In this document: piece by piece, positions 8,438 through 18,514 of the stretch | Layout of the letters: each line of letters starts with the position of its first letter | How positions within the stretch are numbered: position 1 is the stretch's first letter | Notes under the pieces: model-generated | The model's database searches: none | What the model saw: only the letters and a program-made list of their open reading frames with translations | What the model was told of the DNA's origin: nothing | Made by a program: the position numbers and the translations under genes | NCBI GenBank assembly: GCA_944386755.1 | Contig: CALXCF010000008.1 | Location: 1 to 63,437 of the forward strand | DNA: 63,437 bases | Source: an uncultured Clostridia bacterium | Lineage (GTDB): Bacteria > Bacillota > Clostridia > TANB77 > CAG-508 | Direction of reading: 5' to 3'

Positions 8438-9790
8438 ATGAAAAGTAAAAAAATAAAAAAAAGTATTATTTTTTTAATTTTAGTGTTTTTAATATGCCTT
8501 ATATTTATTAATACAGAAAAGAGTAGTATAAATACAAATACAGAATTAAAGGATATAGAAAAGCAGGAGCAAATCATAAATGAAGATGGACTAATTAATA
8601 ATGCATATTTTAATATAAGTTCAGACGGAAAGAATGCTAAACAAACTACTAATGGAATAAATGGAGCGATAAATTATGCATCGAAAAATAATATAAGCTA
8701 TATAAAATTAGAAAAGGGAACTTATCTAATTGATGGTAAAGAAGAAAATTACAGTTTGAATGAAACAAATACAAAAAAAGGAATTATATTACAATCTAAT
8801 ATAGTTTTAGATTTAAATGGATCAACAATTATACAAGAAACTAATGGAGCAAAAAATTATGCAAATATTTCAGTAAATGATGTTGAAAATGTTTCTATAA
8901 TGAATGGAATTTTAGTTGGGGATAAAGATAGTCATGATTATACAACAATTGAATCTTCACACGAATGGGGATTTGGAATTGATGTTAGGTCCAGTAAAAA
9001 TATAAAATTGAATAATTTAGAAATATATGATATGACAGGAGATGGAATATTTCTAATGTCTTATTATAATACAAATAATATAACAACAAATGTTGAAATT
9101 ACAAACTGCAATATATATGAATGTAGAAGGCAGGGAATTAGTATTATTCATGCAGAAAATGTACAAATCTTTAATAATGAAATTGCAAATATAGGCGGAA
9201 TTGAGCCAGGTTTAGCTATAGATTTGGAACCAGAAATGTCTACACAATTTGTAAATAATGTTGAAATAAGAAATAACAAATTATATGACGGAATAGCTAT
9301 GCAGAGAAGAACAGGAAATATAACAATTAGCGAGAATGAAATATATGATGCTGAAATTAAAACATATCAAATACAAGATAATATTAAGATATTAGGTAAT
9401 ACACTAATTAATACTAATATAAATATGAGGCTTAATACTAGAAATGGAGAAAGAGTAGAAATAGGAGAAAATAATTTTCAAGATTCTGAAGTATACGTAG
9501 TGAATATTAGTAATTTAAAATTTAATGATAATAATATAAAAAATAATAGAGTGGTTATTGTTTCTACAACAGGTGCTATATACAATAATAGGATGGATAC
9601 AGATGAAGTAAGAGATTATGGAATGTGTTTCACTATTTTATCAGAAGATGTTGAAAAGCATACTATATATAATTTAAATAATAATATTAGTAATAACTAT
9701 ACTACAAAAATTTTAAATTATAATCCTTATGCTATAGAAGAAAATGTTGATAAAGAAAAAATGAATGAATATTTAAAAATATTTGAATAG
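8438..9790 (+). CDS. Secreted or anchored right-handed beta-helix protein
   Basis: A protein of about 450 residues with a basic N terminus and one hydrophobic segment (about 8-27), so exported and possibly anchored. The rest shows repeated short strands with asparagine ladders (for example ITNCNIYECRRQGISIIHAEN), typical of pectate-lyase-like beta-helix proteins. Members in glycan loci are often polysaccharide lyases, epimerases or depolymerases. ATG 8438 is preferred over ATG 8432 because TAGGAG (8426-8431) lies 6-7 bases before it. No catalytic residues can be assigned by eye. Confidence 0.75.
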   Translation: MKSKKIKKSIIFLILVFLICLIFINTEKSSINTNTELKDIEKQEQIINEDGLINNAYFNISSDGKNAKQTTNGINGAINYASKNNISYIKLEKGTYLIDGKEENYSLNETNTKKGIILQSNIVLDLNGSTIIQETNGAKNYANISVNDVENVSIMNGILVGDKDSHDYTTIESSHEWGFGIDVRSSKNIKLNNLEIYDMTGDGIFLMSYYNTNNITTNVEITNCNIYECRRQGISIIHAENVQIFNNEIANIGGIEPGLAIDLEPEMSTQFVNNVEIRNNKLYDGIAMQRRTGNITISENEIYDAEIKTYQIQDNIKILGNTLINTNINMRLNTRNGERVEIGENNFQDSEVYVVNISNLKFNDNNIKNNRVVIVSTTGAIYNNRMDTDEVRDYGMCFTILSEDVEKHTIYNLNNNISNNYTTKILNYNPYAIEENVDKEKMNEYLKIFE

Positions 9791-9800
9791 AGGAATAGAA

Positions 9801-10595
9801 ATGAATAAAGTCAAGGTAACTGTGCTGATGTCAGTATATAATACTAATTTAGAAATACTGAAAGAAGCTATAGAAAGTATATTTAATCAAACATATAAAG
9901 AATATGAATTTTTAATAATTAATGATGGTTCTAAGAACGGAGAAATTGAATTAATAAAATCATATAATGATTCTAGAGTAAAGATTATTAATAATGAAAA
10001 AAATTTAGGATTAGAAAAATCTTTAAACAAGGGGCTACAAAAGGCTAATGGAGAATATATAGTTAGAATGGATACCGATGATATATCACATATAGATAGA
10101 ATAGAGAAGCAATTGGAATTTATAGAGAAAAATCCACAGTATTCAATAGTTTCATCAAGAGTAAACTATTTTGATGAAAATGGAATATATGGTAATTCAA
10201 AAAGGCATGGAGAAGTTAAAAAGGAAGATTTACTGTTTGGAAATCCATTTGCTCATCCAACAATGATAATAAAAAAAGAAGATATATTAAAAATAGGTGG
10301 ATATCCTTTATATAGAAGATGTGAGGATTATGCAATGGTTATTAATTTATATGCTAAAGGATATAAAGGGTATGTATTTAATGATATATTATTAGATTAT
10401 CGACTTGATAAAAATAATTATATGAAGAAAAAATTAAAAGACAGATTAATAGAATGTAAGATGAAATGGAAAGAGTTAAAGAAATTAAATATTAATGTAA
10501 TCAAAAGGATATTATACTCAGTTAAACCATTTATTGCTGGAATTGTACCTAAAAAGATAATGAGTCAATATCATAGAAATAAGATGAAAGGGTAG
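9801..10595 (+). CDS. GT2 family glycosyltransferase
   Basis: A 264-residue inverting glycosyltransferase of the GT-A fold. The N terminus VTVLMSVYNTN, the INDGS motif (about 47) and the metal-binding DTDD (about 91-94) are clear; EDYAM in the acceptor region is also conserved. ATG 9801 follows AGAGGAAT at five bases and is preferred to the in-frame ATG at 9783, which overlaps the previous gene. It probably adds a sugar to the lipid-linked glycan in the cytoplasm. Confidence 0.9.
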   Translation: MNKVKVTVLMSVYNTNLEILKEAIESIFNQTYKEYEFLIINDGSKNGEIELIKSYNDSRVKIINNEKNLGLEKSLNKGLQKANGEYIVRMDTDDISHIDRIEKQLEFIEKNPQYSIVSSRVNYFDENGIYGNSKRHGEVKKEDLLFGNPFAHPTMIIKKEDILKIGGYPLYRRCEDYAMVINLYAKGYKGYVFNDILLDYRLDKNNYMKKKLKDRLIECKMKWKELKKLNINVIKRILYSVKPFIAGIVPKKIMSQYHRNKMKG

Positions 10596-10601
10596 TAGGG
10601 A

Positions 10602-11702
10602 ATGGATAAAATAAAGGTTTTACATATAATAGGTGGAATGAACAGATGTGGTGCAGAAACTTTCCTAATGAATGTTTTTAGAAATATAGATAGAAACAGA
10701 TTTATGTTTTATTTTTTATGCTATGGAGATAAAAAATATGATTATGAAGAAGAGATTGAAACTTTGGGTGGAAAAATATTAAGGATAGATGCACTAAAAC
10801 AATCAGGAGTGAAAAAATTTTATAAAGATTTAAGAAATATAATAAAAAAATATGATATTGATATTATACATGCACATACATATTTTAATAGTGCTATTCC
10901 ATTATTAGTAGCTAAAAAAGAAAAAGTAAAAATAAGAATAGTTCATGCACATAATACGATGTCAGAATATAAAAGTAATATTTTGAAAAAAATATATAAT
11001 TTTATATCAAAAATTATAATAAATCGAAATGCAAACCAATTTATAGCATGTTCAGTAGAAGCTGGAAAATCTTTATTTTTTAAAAATAAAGATATAAAGG
11101 TAATAGAAAATGGAATAGATTTAAACAAATTTAATTTTAACGAAGAAAAAAGGAAAAAATTTCGAGATACATTAGAATTATCTGATTACGATTTAGTTAT
11201 TGGACATGTTGGAAGATTTGAAGAGCAAAAAAATCATAAATTTTTAATAGAAATATTTAAAGCTATACTAAAGAAAAATATAGAGTGTAAGTTATTATTA
11301 GTAGGCGATGGTAGTCAATTTGATATTATAAAAAATATGTGTAAAGAAATGCAAATTACAGATAAAGTTATCTTTTTAGGTAATATACCTAATGTAAATG
11401 AGGTTATGAATGTTTTTGATGCTTTTGTATTTCCATCATTATTTGAAGGTTTAGGTATTGTGCTTATAGAAGCACAAGCAAATGGAATTCAGTGTTTTGC
11501 TAGTACAGAAGTTCCTACAGAAGCAAACATATCGAATAATATAAAATATATAGGATTAGATAAATCACCTGATTTTTGGGCCAATGAAATTTTAAATACA
11601 AATTTAAAAAGATATAAAATCGATTTTCAAAGTTGTAAATATGATATAAATAATACAGTAAAAGAAATCATTAAAATTTATACTAAGGATAATAAGGAGT
11701 GA
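10602..11702 (+). CDS. GT4 family glycosyltransferase (EpsF-like)
   Basis: A 366-residue GT-B enzyme. The opening KVLHIIGGMNRCGAETFLMN is typical of the EpsF-like group; AHTYFNSAIP and VHAHN follow in the N-terminal domain, and GHVGRFEEQKNH plus PSLFEGLGIVLIEAQ (E-x7-E) mark the C-terminal domain. It lies six bases after the GT2 gene and overlaps the polymerase gene by four bases. Donor and acceptor are unknown. Confidence 0.9.
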   Translation: MDKIKVLHIIGGMNRCGAETFLMNVFRNIDRNRFMFYFLCYGDKKYDYEEEIETLGGKILRIDALKQSGVKKFYKDLRNIIKKYDIDIIHAHTYFNSAIPLLVAKKEKVKIRIVHAHNTMSEYKSNILKKIYNFISKIIINRNANQFIACSVEAGKSLFFKNKDIKVIENGIDLNKFNFNEEKRKKFRDTLELSDYDLVIGHVGRFEEQKNHKFLIEIFKAILKKNIECKLLLVGDGSQFDIIKNMCKEMQITDKVIFLGNIPNVNEVMNVFDAFVFPSLFEGLGIVLIEAQANGIQCFASTEVPTEANISNNIKYIGLDKSPDFWANEILNTNLKRYKIDFQSCKYDINNTVKEIIKIYTKDNKE

Positions 11703-12868
11703 GAAAAATAGAGATAGTAGTAAATAAAATAAAAGAATGGATGATTATAATAGTATCGGCTTATTTTGCTGTAATGTATTGTTCATATGATCTTTATACA
11801 ATGTTGAATAGATATGCTTTATATGTTACGTTTTTTATGATGTGTATCTTATTTATTTTAGAATTTAAAAATATATTTCAAAAAAAAAGAAATAGTCTAG
11901 TAATATCTTTGGTAATTATTGCAATAGTATTTTTTACGATAGTTGCTAATAGTAGCGGTTATGGGAGTTTGGCGATATTAATAATATTGTTGTTTACAAT
12001 GCTTTGTAGTAACATATTAAATGTTAGTAAATCAACAATAAAAATTTCTAGTTTTATAATATTAATAGGACAAATTGTTTTTTTGTTATCAGAAAAAAGA
12101 TATTATAATACTAACATATATGGATATGTTAGCTTTGCCATGTTACCATTTTCTTTAGCTTTTTTAATTGGTGATAAAAAAGTTTCAAAGAAAAAGCAGA
12201 TTATTGGGATAATATTGTCTATACCTGTTATAATAATGTCGATTATGGCAATTTTAGAATCACAATCCAGAGGAGCATTGTTAGGTTTTATAGTTTTTAT
12301 AGCTTTTATGATGCTTAATAATAAATATATAAAAAATTCAAAATTATATAGTTTTATAACTTGTATAATATTAGTTTCAATAATAGGATTTGTCTTATTA
12401 TATGTTAATATGTGGGAAAATAATGTGGATTTTTCAATACCATTTACAGAAAAATCTTTATATAGTGGTAGAGAAGAAATATGGACTGAATTATTAAAAC
12501 AATTTAGTGATAATTATATGTTGGGTGTAGGCTCACATTATAATATTCAATCATTTGAAACATTAAATATACATAACTCAATGCTATATATTTTAGTAAT
12601 ATATGGTAGTATTGTATTTATATTATTTTGGATATTATTATATGATACTATAAAAAACAATAATAAATATGTTGAAAATAATAGATATAATAAAATATTT
12701 CTAAGTGCCATACTAGGTATGCTAATTGTAAGTTTTTTTGAAACGAATTTAGAGTGGACAGATGTAAATATTTATTTTATATTATCATTAATATATTGTT
12801 ATAGTATAAAAGATAAGAGAAAGGATTTAATGGAAAATGAAGAAAGGAAAATACAGAGAATTAGTTGA
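11699..12868 (+). CDS. O-antigen ligase/polymerase family membrane protein (Wzy-like)
   Basis: A 389-residue protein with about ten membrane segments. The SQSRGALLGF motif (about 187) and the large loop with GREEIW, MLGVGSHYN and HNSMLYILV (about 255-300) are those of the Wzy/WaaL superfamily, which polymerises or ligates lipid-linked glycan on the outer face of the membrane. The proposed start is GTG 11699, overlapping the previous stop; its ribosome site AAGGAG runs into the start codon, so the exact start is uncertain. Confidence 0.85.
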   Translation: MRKIEIVVNKIKEWMIIIVSAYFAVMYCSYDLYTMLNRYALYVTFFMMCILFILEFKNIFQKKRNSLVISLVIIAIVFFTIVANSSGYGSLAILIILLFTMLCSNILNVSKSTIKISSFIILIGQIVFLLSEKRYYNTNIYGYVSFAMLPFSLAFLIGDKKVSKKKQIIGIILSIPVIIMSIMAILESQSRGALLGFIVFIAFMMLNNKYIKNSKLYSFITCIILVSIIGFVLLYVNMWENNVDFSIPFTEKSLYSGREEIWTELLKQFSDNYMLGVGSHYNIQSFETLNIHNSMLYILVIYGSIVFILFWILLYDTIKNNNKYVENNRYNKIFLSAILGMLIVSFFETNLEWTDVNIYFILSLIYCYSIKDKRKDLMENEERKIQRIS

Positions 12869-14249
12869 AAATGTAGGACTTTTATCAATAAGTAACTTCA
12901 CATCAAAACTGTTAACATTTTTGCTTGTTCCGCTATATTCTAGAACTTTATCACAAGAAGAGTATGGTAGTATTGATATAATTCAAACTACAATTAATCT
13001 AATGGTTCCGATACTTACTTTGTGTATTAATGAAGCAATAATTAGATTTGCTTTAGATAAATCTCAAAATCCATCTGAAATATTAAAGATAGGATTAAAA
13101 ATTACTCTAAAAAGTTCGGTTATTTTTGCAATATTAGGAATCTTGACTATAGTATTTGGCATTTCAAAAACATATGTAATATTAGCAATTTTATATTATT
13201 TTACTTATAGCGTTAATTTGTTATTAAATCAATTCTTAAAAGGAAATGATCAAATTAAAGATTTAGTAGTAACAGGAATTAGTAATACTGCAATTGTAAT
13301 TGTACTTAATATAATATTTTTAACATACTTAAAAATAGGAATAATTGGATATTTTGCATCAATGATAATAGCGAATATGATTACTATTATTTACAATTTT
13401 GTAAAAGTACATATAAAAAAGAGATGGCAAGAGGCGAAAGAAAATAAATTGCTTGAGTCTGAAATGAAATCTTATAGTGTACCAATGATATTCAATTCAG
13501 TAGCATGGTGGGTAAATAGTGCCGTTAATAAATATATTGTTTTAGGGTTTTGTGGAGTAGCTCAAAATGGAATATTTTCAATGTCAAATAAGATTCCAGC
13601 AATTTTAATGACAATTCAAAATATATTTATACAAGCATGGCAAATATCGGCAGTTAAAGAATTTAATAAAAAAAATTCAAACGAATTTTTTTCAATTATT
13701 TATGATATTTATAACTTAATAATGGTTGTAGGTAGTGCAATATTAATATTAACTACTAAATTATTAGCTGAATTTTTATATGGTCAAGAATTTTATGAAG
13801 CATGGAGATATGTACCAATATTATTAATTTCTGTTATCTTTGGGGCACTATCAGGATTTATTGGAACTATATTTGCAGCAACAAAAAATTCAAAAGTTTA
13901 TGCAAGTTCTACTATAATTGGTGCTGTTTCAAATACTGTATTAGGTATAGCATTAACATATTTTATAGGAGTTATGGGTGCAAGTATTGCTACATTACTA
14001 TCTTATTTTATAGTATGGGTATTTAGAATAAAAAAATCGAAACAATATATTGATTTAAATATAAACTATAAAAAACATTTTCTATCTTATTTTTGCTTAT
14101 TAATGCAATCTATAGTATTAATTAGTGAAATTAAATATAATGTTATAATTAATATTATAATTACAATATTTATACTTGTTATTAATATTGATACTATTAA
14201 AGCTATATTAAGTAAGATAAAAACTTTTTTCAAAAGGGGGATAAAATGA
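12837..14249 (+). CDS. Polysaccharide flippase (Wzx/MATE-like)
   Basis: A 470-residue protein with about 12-14 membrane segments and the MOP-superfamily opening NFTSKLLTFLLVPLYSR. Wzx proteins flip undecaprenyl-linked glycan units across the membrane. Together with the Wzy-like neighbour this makes the pathway Wzx/Wzy dependent. The start overlaps the polymerase gene by 32 bases, and the end overlaps the next gene by four, so translation is likely coupled. Confidence 0.92.
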   Translation: MKKGKYRELVENVGLLSISNFTSKLLTFLLVPLYSRTLSQEEYGSIDIIQTTINLMVPILTLCINEAIIRFALDKSQNPSEILKIGLKITLKSSVIFAILGILTIVFGISKTYVILAILYYFTYSVNLLLNQFLKGNDQIKDLVVTGISNTAIVIVLNIIFLTYLKIGIIGYFASMIIANMITIIYNFVKVHIKKRWQEAKENKLLESEMKSYSVPMIFNSVAWWVNSAVNKYIVLGFCGVAQNGIFSMSNKIPAILMTIQNIFIQAWQISAVKEFNKKNSNEFFSIIYDIYNLIMVVGSAILILTTKLLAEFLYGQEFYEAWRYVPILLISVIFGALSGFIGTIFAATKNSKVYASSTIIGAVSNTVLGIALTYFIGVMGASIATLLSYFIVWVFRIKKSKQYIDLNINYKKHFLSYFCLLMQSIVLISEIKYNVIINIIITIFILVINIDTIKAILSKIKTFFKRGIK

Positions 14250-15370
14250 AAAAAATAGGGATAATAACGTATCATAAATTTTATAATTATGGAAGCATGC
14301 TACAGGCTTTTGCTTTGCAAAGATACTTAGAAGATAATGGAAGTGATGCGGAAATAATAAATTATACTATAAAAGATAATAAGGAAAAGAAAAGCGATAT
14401 ATTATTAAGTAGGCTAAAAAGGATTTTTAATCCGATAAAAAGAAAAACAATGATATTTAAACTTAAAAATCCTACTATAATACAAAGCCATAAAGAAAGA
14501 TTTGATGATTTTTATAGTAAATATATTAAATTAGGAAATAAAGAATATTCAACAGAAAAGGAATTGAAAGAAAATTTACCTAATTATGATATTTATATGG
14601 TTGGTAGTGATCAAATGTGGAACCCATATATAAAAATCAGATCAAGTGCTTTTTATTTAAGTTTTGTTCCAAATGATAAAATGAAAGTTTCGTATGCACC
14701 AAGTATAGGTGGAAAAATAATATCTGATACATATCAAAAAGAAATGAAGCAATATTTAGAAAAATTTAAGTACCTATCTTGTAGAGACAAAATAGGAAGT
14801 GAAATTCTTTCAAAACTATTAAACAGACAAGTAGAAACAGTAGTAGATCCAACTTTGTTGCTTAGTAAAAATGAATGGAGTAAGATAGCAAAACCGAAAG
14901 AAAATATAGAAGAAAAATATATAGTGTGTTATTTCTTAGGTAATAAAAAAGAAAATATAAAGTGGGCAATTGATTTTGGAAAAAAATTGGGGGTGAAAGT
15001 ATATTTTATATATTCGCTAGCAAATGATATACTTGAGGGATTGGATTATTTATTTGATGTTGGTCCACAAGAATTTTTATGGCTAATAAAAAATGCACAA
15101 TATGTTTGTACGGATTCTTTTCATGGAACAATATTCAGTATTAATTTTAATAAACAGTTTTTTTCTTTTACGAAAAGAAAAGATGGAGAAGGATCTGATA
15201 ATAATAGAATATATCAGGTATTAGAAGAATTTAATATAAAAGATAGATTAATTAAGAATACGTATGATTCAAATATAACAGAGAACGATATTGACTATGA
15301 TAAAGTAGATAAAATATTAGAAGAAAAGATAAGTGATTCTAAAAAATATTTAGAACAGATAATTAGGTGA
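14246..15370 (+). CDS. Polysaccharide pyruvyl transferase family protein
   Basis: A 374-residue protein with the family N terminus TYHKFYNYGSMLQAFALQ, the VGSDQMWNP motif (about 127-135) and the CTDSFHGTIFSI motif (about 289-300). Family members transfer pyruvate from phosphoenolpyruvate onto glycan sugars as a ketal, giving a negative charge. It is translationally coupled on both sides. The next gene, an FrhB-like iron-sulfur protein, is a frequent partner in Firmicute and Bacteroidete glycan clusters. Confidence 0.92.
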   Translation: MKKIGIITYHKFYNYGSMLQAFALQRYLEDNGSDAEIINYTIKDNKEKKSDILLSRLKRIFNPIKRKTMIFKLKNPTIIQSHKERFDDFYSKYIKLGNKEYSTEKELKENLPNYDIYMVGSDQMWNPYIKIRSSAFYLSFVPNDKMKVSYAPSIGGKIISDTYQKEMKQYLEKFKYLSCRDKIGSEILSKLLNRQVETVVDPTLLLSKNEWSKIAKPKENIEEKYIVCYFLGNKKENIKWAIDFGKKLGVKVYFIYSLANDILEGLDYLFDVGPQEFLWLIKNAQYVCTDSFHGTIFSINFNKQFFSFTKRKDGEGSDNNRIYQVLEEFNIKDRLIKNTYDSNITENDIDYDKVDKILEEKISDSKKYLEQIIR

Positions 15371-15375
15371 TAATA

Positions 15376-16554
15376 ATGATATGTGATAAAAAAATGTGTA
15401 CAGGTTGTACTGCATGTTATAATGTTTGCCCAGTTAATGCTATTGATATGGAACCAAGTGAAGAAGGATTTTTATATCCTAGAATTAATAGTGAAAAATG
15501 CATAAATTGTAATTTGTGTAAAAAAATTTGTCCAGCATTGAAAAATAATAAGTCTGCATTAAATAATGAAGTATATGTGGCTATAAATAAGTCTAATGAG
15601 CAAGTATTGAAAAGTTCTTCTGGAGGAATATTTACAATTCTAATGGAAAATTTTATCAAAAATGGTAACTATGTATGTGGATGTATATTTGATGAAAACT
15701 TAAAAGCAGTTCATATTTTGACTAATGATTTAAAAGTTGCTAGTAAAATGAAAAAATCCAAATATGTACAGAGTGACTTAGGAAATGTATATAGACAGAT
15801 TAAGGAAATATTACATTCAAATAAGAAAAAAGTTCTATTTGTAGGAACACCATGTCAAGTAGATGGATTGAAAAGTTATGTATCCAAGGATTATGAAAAT
15901 TTATATACGGTTGATATTATATGTCATGGTGTACCAAGCCCAAAAATTTTTGAGGAGCATAAGAAATATATAGAAAATAAATATGGAAAAATTTATAATA
16001 TAGATTTTAGAACTAAAAGTAAAAATGATATAAATTCACAAGTTTTATCTTATACATTAGAAAACAAAGTTATAAAAATTAAAAATTATGAATTAGATCC
16101 ATACTATTATGCATTTTATAATGCACTAGATTTTAGAGAATGTTGTTATAAATGTAAATATGCAAATTGTAATCGAGTTGGAGATATAACTTTAGGAGAT
16201 TTTTGGGGAGTAGAAAAATATCATGAGAATTTTACACAAAATAACGGTTGTTCAGCAATAATTGTAAATAATTTAAAAGGAAAAGAATTATTCGATAACA
16301 TTATTAAGGATAAAGTTAATTATGAAAAAACTGACATAAATAAGGTAAAAGTAAAAAACAATAATCTAAATCAACCAGCTAAAAGAAGTGATATAAGAGA
16401 TAAAATTTATAGCGAAATGAATGAAAAAGGTTATAATAATGTTATAAAAACATATCTAAGACCACCAAGATATATTTTAGTTAAAATTAAAAGTTATATA
16501 CCATTAAAAATAAAAAGAAGGGTTGCAAAACTTATAAAAATATTACAAAAATAA
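15376..16554 (+). CDS. FrhB-like 4Fe-4S protein of glycan clusters
   Basis: A 392-residue protein with two N-terminal 4Fe-4S motifs (CTGCTACYNVCP and CINCNLCKKICP) followed by an F420 hydrogenase/dehydrogenase beta-subunit-like domain: SSGGIF, FVGTPCQVDGLK and late cysteines in FRECCYKCKYANCNRVGD with ITLGDFWG. ATG 15376 sits six bases after AGGTG and is preferred to the upstream GTG at 15367. The domain pair is often found next to pyruvyl transferases in exopolysaccharide loci; the redox reaction is unknown. It ends the glycosyl-assembly operon. Confidence 0.88.
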   Translation: MICDKKMCTGCTACYNVCPVNAIDMEPSEEGFLYPRINSEKCINCNLCKKICPALKNNKSALNNEVYVAINKSNEQVLKSSSGGIFTILMENFIKNGNYVCGCIFDENLKAVHILTNDLKVASKMKKSKYVQSDLGNVYRQIKEILHSNKKKVLFVGTPCQVDGLKSYVSKDYENLYTVDIICHGVPSPKIFEEHKKYIENKYGKIYNIDFRTKSKNDINSQVLSYTLENKVIKIKNYELDPYYYAFYNALDFRECCYKCKYANCNRVGDITLGDFWGVEKYHENFTQNNGCSAIIVNNLKGKELFDNIIKDKVNYEKTDINKVKVKNNNLNQPAKRSDIRDKIYSEMNEKGYNNVIKTYLRPPRYILVKIKSYIPLKIKRRVAKLIKILQK

Positions 16555-16582
16555 CAATTAAATGACATTTTTGTAACAAATA

Positions 16583-16611
16583 TTGCATAAAAACAGTTCC
16601 TTATATATACT
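16583..16611 (+). promoter_or_regulatory. Promoter of the LRR-dockerin gene
   Basis: TTGCAT (16583-16588), a 17-base spacer and TATACT (16606-16611) lie just before the LRR gene, giving the surface-protein module separate expression from the glycan genes. Confidence 0.65.
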
Positions 16612-16646
16612 ATTTAATGAAATAGTATGTAGAAAGGAACATTTTT

Positions 16647-18500
16647 ATGTCAAGAAGAACAATACTTGCTTTAATAATAATATTTGCAATTATACTAGGA
16701 TTAAAAAGTAGTGAAGTATATGCTAGTGAAATAGACATATCAGCTAAATTTAAAGATGCAAACTTAAGAAGTGCAATATTAGAATTAGCAAAAGAAGCTA
16801 CAGGTGAAGAGAATAAGAAACAAATACTCGAATCAGATATAGATAAAATAGTTCAAATGCCGGGAGGAACATCACTTAAATTAGCAAATAAAGGAATTAC
16901 AGATTTGTCTGGAATAGAAGTATTTGCAGGAAAAGGTATAACATGGATATTCTTAGACTGGAATGAGTTAACAGATTTATCACAACTTAGTAGTTTAACT
17001 GAATTAACAAAAGTCTCATTTAGTGGTAATCAAATATCTGATTTAACGCCATTAAGTTCACTTGAAAATTTGCGAAATATAACCGCGATAAATAATAATA
17101 TAGAAAGTTTAGAGCCATTAACAAATTTGACTAATATAGAATACATATGTTTAGATGGAAATAAATTAAATTCAATAGATGAAATTTCTAACTGGACTAA
17201 TTTAAAAGAAATATCAATTGCTAATAATTTAATAGAAACAATACCAAACTTGGAAAATTCACAAAATATAGAGAAAATTAACTTGATGGGGAATAAAATA
17301 ACTTCTTTAGTTGGTGTAGCGAATTTGCAATCACTAACAGAATTAAAAATTGATAATAACCTGTTATCTACATTAGAAGTAATTGAAAATTTTAATAATT
17401 TACAAATATTAAGTTGTAGTAACAATGAAATTACTGATATTGAGCCATTGGTACAGCTAAGTAAATTACAGAATCTTAACTTAAATGCAAATCAGATTAG
17501 AGATATAAGTTGTTTAGAAAATAACTTAGAATTAAAATACTTATATTTAGATAATAATAATATAATGAGTTTTGATAGTATTGCAAAACTTAATAATTTA
17601 TCTAAATATACAGTATATAATCAAAATATTTCAGTTGAAATAAAAGAAAAATTAGTGTCAAATTATGTATTAGTGCCATTACCAGAGTTATATACAAATT
17701 TATATAACAATAATAGTATATTGCATATTGAAAATTTAATGACAGAAGTTGAAGGTAGCCAAAATTATGAAATAACCAATGAAAATACACAAATAAAATT
17801 ACTAGCAGAAGATTTAGAAAAAGGAACTATAATTGTTAAAGTAACTGATGGTGAGAATACATATTTGAATTATCAAATAGATTTAGATAGGCAACCACCT
17901 GTGATTATAGGAGTAGAAAATAATCAAGTATATTATGAACCAGTTGTTATTACATCTGAAGATAAAGATATTGAGGAAATCATATTATTAAAAAATGGAG
18001 AACAATTAAATTATACTTTAGGCCAAGAAATATCAGATTCAGGAAAGTATATACTTAAAATAAAAGATTACGTAGGCAATGAAACAACAATTAATTTTGA
18101 AATATCAACAGAATTTAATGAAAATGAACAAGGATATATAATTCAAGATAACTATATTACAGGAATAAAGGGCAATACATTAATGAAAAATTTCAAAGAA
18201 ATATTAAATGCTAATATTGATTTTGATATTTATAGAAGCGGAACACAAGTTAGCGAAGAAAAAATTGTTGCCACTGGTGACATATTAAGTACAGCATTAG
18301 GGAATGAATATTATTTAATAGTAAGAGCTGATGGAAATAAAGATGGTTTAGCAGATATAACGGATTTGCTTTACTTAAAAAGATATTTGTTGTTAATGCA
18401 TACATTTGATGATTATAGTATGAAAGCAATGAATTTAAATTCTGATAATGTAGTTGATATAACAGACTTGTTGTTATTAAAAAGGTTATTGATAGAATAA
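16647..18500 (+). CDS. Secreted leucine-rich-repeat protein with C-terminal dockerin
   Basis: A 617-residue protein with a signal peptide (about 1-26, ending VYA). Residues about 65-350 hold internalin-type leucine-rich repeats (for example LTDLSQLSSLTELTKVSFSG). An Ig-like region follows, then a module starting near KGNTLMKNFKEILN. The last 60 residues form a type I dockerin with two calcium-binding repeats: DGNKDGLADITDLLYLKRY and NLNSDNVVDITDLLLLKR. Dockerins bind cohesins, and the next gene encodes a cohesin-like protein, so the pair probably displays this LRR protein on the cell surface. The ligand of the repeats is unknown. Confidence 0.88.
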   Translation: MSRRTILALIIIFAIILGLKSSEVYASEIDISAKFKDANLRSAILELAKEATGEENKKQILESDIDKIVQMPGGTSLKLANKGITDLSGIEVFAGKGITWIFLDWNELTDLSQLSSLTELTKVSFSGNQISDLTPLSSLENLRNITAINNNIESLEPLTNLTNIEYICLDGNKLNSIDEISNWTNLKEISIANNLIETIPNLENSQNIEKINLMGNKITSLVGVANLQSLTELKIDNNLLSTLEVIENFNNLQILSCSNNEITDIEPLVQLSKLQNLNLNANQIRDISCLENNLELKYLYLDNNNIMSFDSIAKLNNLSKYTVYNQNISVEIKEKLVSNYVLVPLPELYTNLYNNNSILHIENLMTEVEGSQNYEITNENTQIKLLAEDLEKGTIIVKVTDGENTYLNYQIDLDRQPPVIIGVENNQVYYEPVVITSEDKDIEEIILLKNGEQLNYTLGQEISDSGKYILKIKDYVGNETTINFEISTEFNENEQGYIIQDNYITGIKGNTLMKNFKEILNANIDFDIYRSGTQVSEEKIVATGDILSTALGNEYYLIVRADGNKDGLADITDLLYLKRYLLLMHTFDDYSMKAMNLNSDNVVDITDLLLLKRLLIE

Positions 18501-18514
18501 AATAGGTGATAAGA

